This document shows, piece by piece, positions 35,534 through 37,627 of a DNA stretch of 37,627 bases. Numbering within the stretch: the first letter of the stretch is position 1; each line of letters opens with the position of its first letter. The DNA comes from Blastococcus sp. TF02-8 (GTDB lineage: Bacteria > Actinomycetota > Actinomycetes > Mycobacteriales > Geodermatophilaceae), in contig NZ_QOHK01000015.1 of the NCBI RefSeq assembly GCF_003319175.1, forward strand, positions 1-37,627. Reading direction: 5' to 3'. The notes beneath the pieces were generated by a model. The model made no database searches. It was not told the DNA's origin and saw nothing but the letters and a program-made list of their open reading frames with translations. A program made the position numbers and the translations under genes.

Positions 35534-37087
35534 TCAGAAGAGCTGCTGGATCGGCTCCAGGGCGAAGTAGACGACGAAGACCGCAGCGATCAGCCACATC
35601 AGCGGGTGGATCTCGCGACGGCGGCCGACCGCCACCCGCAGCAGCACGAACGAGACCACGCCGGCGCCGATGCCGTTGGTGATGGAGTACGTGAACGGCA
35701 TGAGCGCGATGGTGAGGAACGCCGGGATCACCAGGGACATGTCGTCCCAGGCCAGGTTGCGGATCTGGGTGATCATCAGCGCGCCGACGATGACCAGCGC
35801 GGGCGCCGCGGCCTCCGACGGGACCATCTGCACCAGCGGGGTGAACAGCATGGCCACGAGGAACAGCACACCGGTGACGACGCTGGCCAGACCTGTGCGG
35901 GCGCCGTCGGCCACACCGGCGGTGCTCTCGATGTAGGTCGTGTTCGAGGAGACGCTGCCCGCACCACCCGCGGCCGCGGCCAGCGAGTCGATCAGCAGGA
36001 CCGGCTGCGACTTGGGCAGGTTCTTCTTCTCGTCCAGCAGGTCGGCCTCGGCGCCGACCGCGGTCACCGTGCCCACGGTGTCGAAGAAGTCGGCGATCAT
36101 GATCGAGAAGACGATGAGCAGCGCCGCGATGATGCCGATCCGCTCGAAGCCGCCGAACAGCGAGAAGTGGCCGAGCAGCGACAGGTCCGGGCTGCTGACG
36201 ACGTCGTCCGGGAGCTCGGGCACCTGCAGCGCCCAGCCGCGCGGGTTCTCCGAGCCGACGCGCGCACCGATGTCGGCGACGGCCTCGATCACGATCGCCA
36301 GCACCGTCGACACCACGATGCCGATCAGCAGCGCGCCCTTGACCTTGCGGACGACGAGCACCGCCATCAGCAGCAGGCCGACGACGAAGACCAGCAGCGG
36401 CCAGCCCGCCAGCTGCCCGTTCACGCCGAAGGTGATCAGCGGGTTGCCCTGCCGGATCACGCCGGCGTCGGCGAGCCCGATGATGGTGAGGAAGAAGCCG
36501 ATGCCCACGGCGATCGCCGTCTTGAGCTGGGCCGGGATGGCCTCGAAGACGGCCTTCCGGAAGCCGGTGAGCACGAGCACCGTGATCAGCAGGCCCTCGA
36601 GGACGACCAGGCCCATGATCTCGGGCCACGACAGCTGGGTCGCGGCGTAGACCGCGACGACGGCGTTGATCCCGAGACCGGTCGCCAGCGCGAAGGGGTA
36701 GCGACCGACGACGCCCATGAGGATCGTCATGACGCCGGCGATCAGCGCGGTGACCGCGGCGATCGAGCCGAACGAGAGGGAGGCGCCCGCGACGTCGACA
36801 CCCGCACCGTTGCCCGTGTCGATGCTCGTCAGGATGATCGGGTTCAGGATGACGATGTAGGCCATCGTGAAGAACGTGGTGAGCCCACCGCGGACCTCAC
36901 GGGCGACCGTCGAGCGGCGCGCGCTGATCTCGAAGTACCGGTCGAGACCGTTCTTCGGTCGCGCACGCGGGCCCTCGCTGCGCCGCGGCGCCGGGGTGCC
37001 GACCGCGACGTCGGCCGGTGTGCCGTCGCCGGCGGTGGCGGCACCCGAGGTGGTGGCACCACCGGAGTGGCTGGACTGCTGAGGCAT
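35534..37087 (-). CDS. NCS2-family purine permease (AzgA-like)
   Basis: The 517-residue membrane protein matches the AzgA branch of nucleobase-cation symporters, which import adenine, guanine or hypoxanthine. The cytosolic N-terminus (about 45 residues, Gly/Thr/Ala-rich) precedes LDRYFEISARRSTVAREVRGGLTTFFTMAYIVILNP, the hallmark opening. MGVVGRYPFALATGLGINAVVA, DFFDTVGTVTAVGAEADLL and SVSSNTTYIESTAGVADGARTGLASV, the conserved segments lining the substrate site, are present. About 12-14 helices follow. The ATG at 37087 is the likely start, preceded by GGAGAG. It stands alone, so purine control would have to come from its own 5' region, where no riboswitch was seen. Confidence 0.93.
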   Translation of the reverse strand: MPQQSSHSGGATTSGAATAGDGTPADVAVGTPAPRRSEGPRARPKNGLDRYFEISARRSTVAREVRGGLTTFFTMAYIVILNPIILTSIDTGNGAGVDVAGASLSFGSIAAVTALIAGVMTILMGVVGRYPFALATGLGINAVVAVYAATQLSWPEIMGLVVLEGLLITVLVLTGFRKAVFEAIPAQLKTAIAVGIGFFLTIIGLADAGVIRQGNPLITFGVNGQLAGWPLLVFVVGLLLMAVLVVRKVKGALLIGIVVSTVLAIVIEAVADIGARVGSENPRGWALQVPELPDDVVSSPDLSLLGHFSLFGGFERIGIIAALLIVFSIMIADFFDTVGTVTAVGAEADLLDEKKNLPKSQPVLLIDSLAAAAGGAGSVSSNTTYIESTAGVADGARTGLASVVTGVLFLVAMLFTPLVQMVPSEAAAPALVIVGALMITQIRNLAWDDMSLVIPAFLTIALMPFTYSITNGIGAGVVSFVLLRVAVGRRREIHPLMWLIAAVFVVYFALEPIQQLF

Positions 37088-37177
37088 GCGACTCTCCGGG
37101 CGGTACGAGGGCAACGAGCGGCGACAGCGTGCCACACGCGCTCGCCGGGTCGGTTCGCCCGTGACCGACCCGCAATC

Positions 37178-37183
37178 TAGGGT
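37178..37183 (+). promoter_or_regulatory. -10 element placing a leaderless start for the DUF2530 gene
   Basis: TAGGGT fits the TANNNT -10 pattern and is followed seven bases later by a GTG at 37191, the spacing expected for a leaderless transcript. Confidence 0.45.
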
Positions 37184-37190
37184 GCCCCCC

Positions 37191-37418
37191 GTGCCAGGTC
37201 CCGGGAAGCAGGCTCCGCCCCCTCTGCAGGTCGACACCGCACGGGTGGTGCTCGGCGGGATGGCGCTCTGGGCGGTCGCCCTGGTCGTCCTGCTGATCCT
37301 GGGCGATCGGGTCGACCGGATGTGGACCTGGACCTGCGTGGCCGCCCTCGGCCTGGCCGTGCTCGGCCTCGGCATCATGCGCCTGCAGGGGCAGGACCGC
37401 TCCCGCGACGAGGACTGA
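37191..37418 (+). CDS. DUF2530 two-helix membrane protein
   Basis: The 75-residue product (from GTG 37191) has a Pro-rich N-terminus (PGKQAPPPLQVD) typical of DUF2530 proteins and two hydrophobic helices, VVLGGMALWAVALVVLLIL and TWTCVAALGLAVLGLGIM, joined by a short charged loop. The charged tail (QDRSRDED) would be cytosolic. The family is actinobacterial and of unknown function. In-frame GTG codons at 37161 and 37182 are alternatives; 37191 is favoured because TAGGGT lies seven bases upstream. It is divergent from the purine permease. Confidence 0.78.
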   Translation: MPGPGKQAPPPLQVDTARVVLGGMALWAVALVVLLILGDRVDRMWTWTCVAALGLAVLGLGIMRLQGQDRSRDED

Positions 37419-37515
37419 GCGGAGCTCACCCGATCGTCGGTGTCGAGGGACTCGGCATCACTGTGGACAGGCCGCTGACCTGCGGATTCATGGTGCGGAC
37501 GTCGGTCGGATCGGC

Positions 37516-37521
37516 TAGGAT
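37516..37521 (+). promoter_or_regulatory. Candidate -10 element for the DUF222-like gene
   Basis: TAGGAT lies six bases before the ATG at 37528, so transcription would start at or near the start codon. There is no ribosome-binding site between, which fits a leaderless mRNA. Confidence 0.5.
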
Positions 37522-37527
37522 TCGTAC

Positions 37528-37627
37528 ATGCGTTCGACTGGTTCGGTGGCTCTGGAGGCGGCTCTGGACGAGCTGTCGGCCGAGCGGCTGGACGGGTCGT
37601 TCGGGCCGGCGCTGCTGGAGCGGCAGG
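37528..37627 (+). CDS. N-terminal fragment, probable DUF222/HNH endonuclease (13E12 type)
   Basis: Only 33 residues are visible before the window ends, an Ala/Leu/Glu-rich start that runs MRSTGSVALEAALDELSAER and then FGPALLERQ. This resembles the first helices of DUF222-HNH proteins, which are abundant multi-copy genes in Geodermatophilaceae and mycobacteria. The usual C-terminal HNH nuclease domain would lie outside. A TAGGAT box directly before the ATG suggests a leaderless transcript. The identification rests on composition and wording of a short stretch, so it is tentative. Confidence 0.6.
   Translation, partial: MRSTGSVALEAALDELSAERLDGSFGPALLERQ

Noticed and set aside
37088..37160. Possible purine riboswitch before the NCS2 permease gene
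   Set aside because: The leader is only about 70 bases, shared with a divergent gene, and no purine-aptamer core or pairing pattern was seen.

Overview
The window is very GC-rich, densely packed chromosomal DNA from an actinobacterium, most likely the family Geodermatophilaceae (Blastococcus, Geodermatophilus or Modestobacter type). The supporting genes are a SepH septation protein, an actinobacterial-type SerC, an FprA-type ferredoxin reductase, an F420-type LLM oxidoreductase, UdgX, a DUF2530 protein and, at the right edge, the start of what looks like a DUF222/HNH gene. This placement is inference from gene content. No rRNA, tRNA or CRISPR array was seen, and no gap between genes exceeds about 250 bases.

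Layout. 1-121: probable 5' end of an IS481-like insertion sequence abutting a CTAG. 123-7.8 kb: a quinol-monooxygenase-like protein, ferredoxin-NADP reductase, an inositol-monophosphatase-like protein overlapping PEP carboxylase, a TPR protein and an F420-type oxidoreductase. 7.9-10.0 kb: an ABC-2 exporter operon behind a palindrome. 10.06-10.73 kb: UdgX. 10.7-14.0 kb: a MacB/FtsX-type ABC transporter translationally coupled to a frameshifted gene for a secreted I36-like protein. 14.0-16.0 kb: pdxH and an MFS exporter. 16.1-18.5 kb: citrate synthase and serC. 18.5-21.2 kb: a large cytosolic hybrid histidine kinase ending in an RsbW-like ATPase domain. 21.2-24.6 kb: an S9 peptidase coupled to a circularly permuted ATP-grasp protein. 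24.8-27.1 kb: sepH, a general stress protein and an rRNA/tRNA methyltransferase. 27.2-29.3 kb: an ABC-2 exporter/TetR operon with repeated operator half-sites. 29.4-33.6 kb: an APC permease, a thioesterase, an aldo/keto reductase, an RNA 2',3'-cyclic phosphodiesterase and a small membrane protein. 33.7-37.1 kb: a MarR/MFS operon with a DtxR/IdeR-like palindrome and an NCS2 purine permease. 37.2 kb to the end: a DUF2530 protein and the partial DUF222-like gene.

How the genes work together. The central-metabolism genes (PEP carboxylase, citrate synthase, SerC, PdxH, FprA) form no single pathway operon, although PdxH makes the PLP that SerC uses. At least three drug-exporter-like modules carry local regulators or operator-like sites. 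Coupling through 4-base stop/start overlaps (GTGA, ATGA and twice apparently CTGA) is pervasive. The most unusual features are the IS end whose hairpin buries the transposase ribosome-binding site, the frameshifted I36-like gene that still keeps its overlap with the ABC genes, UdgX with its diagnostic KRRIH loop at residues 105-109, the kinase/anti-sigma fusion, and two apparent CTG starts. Nothing here forms a clearly new multi-gene defence or biosynthetic system.
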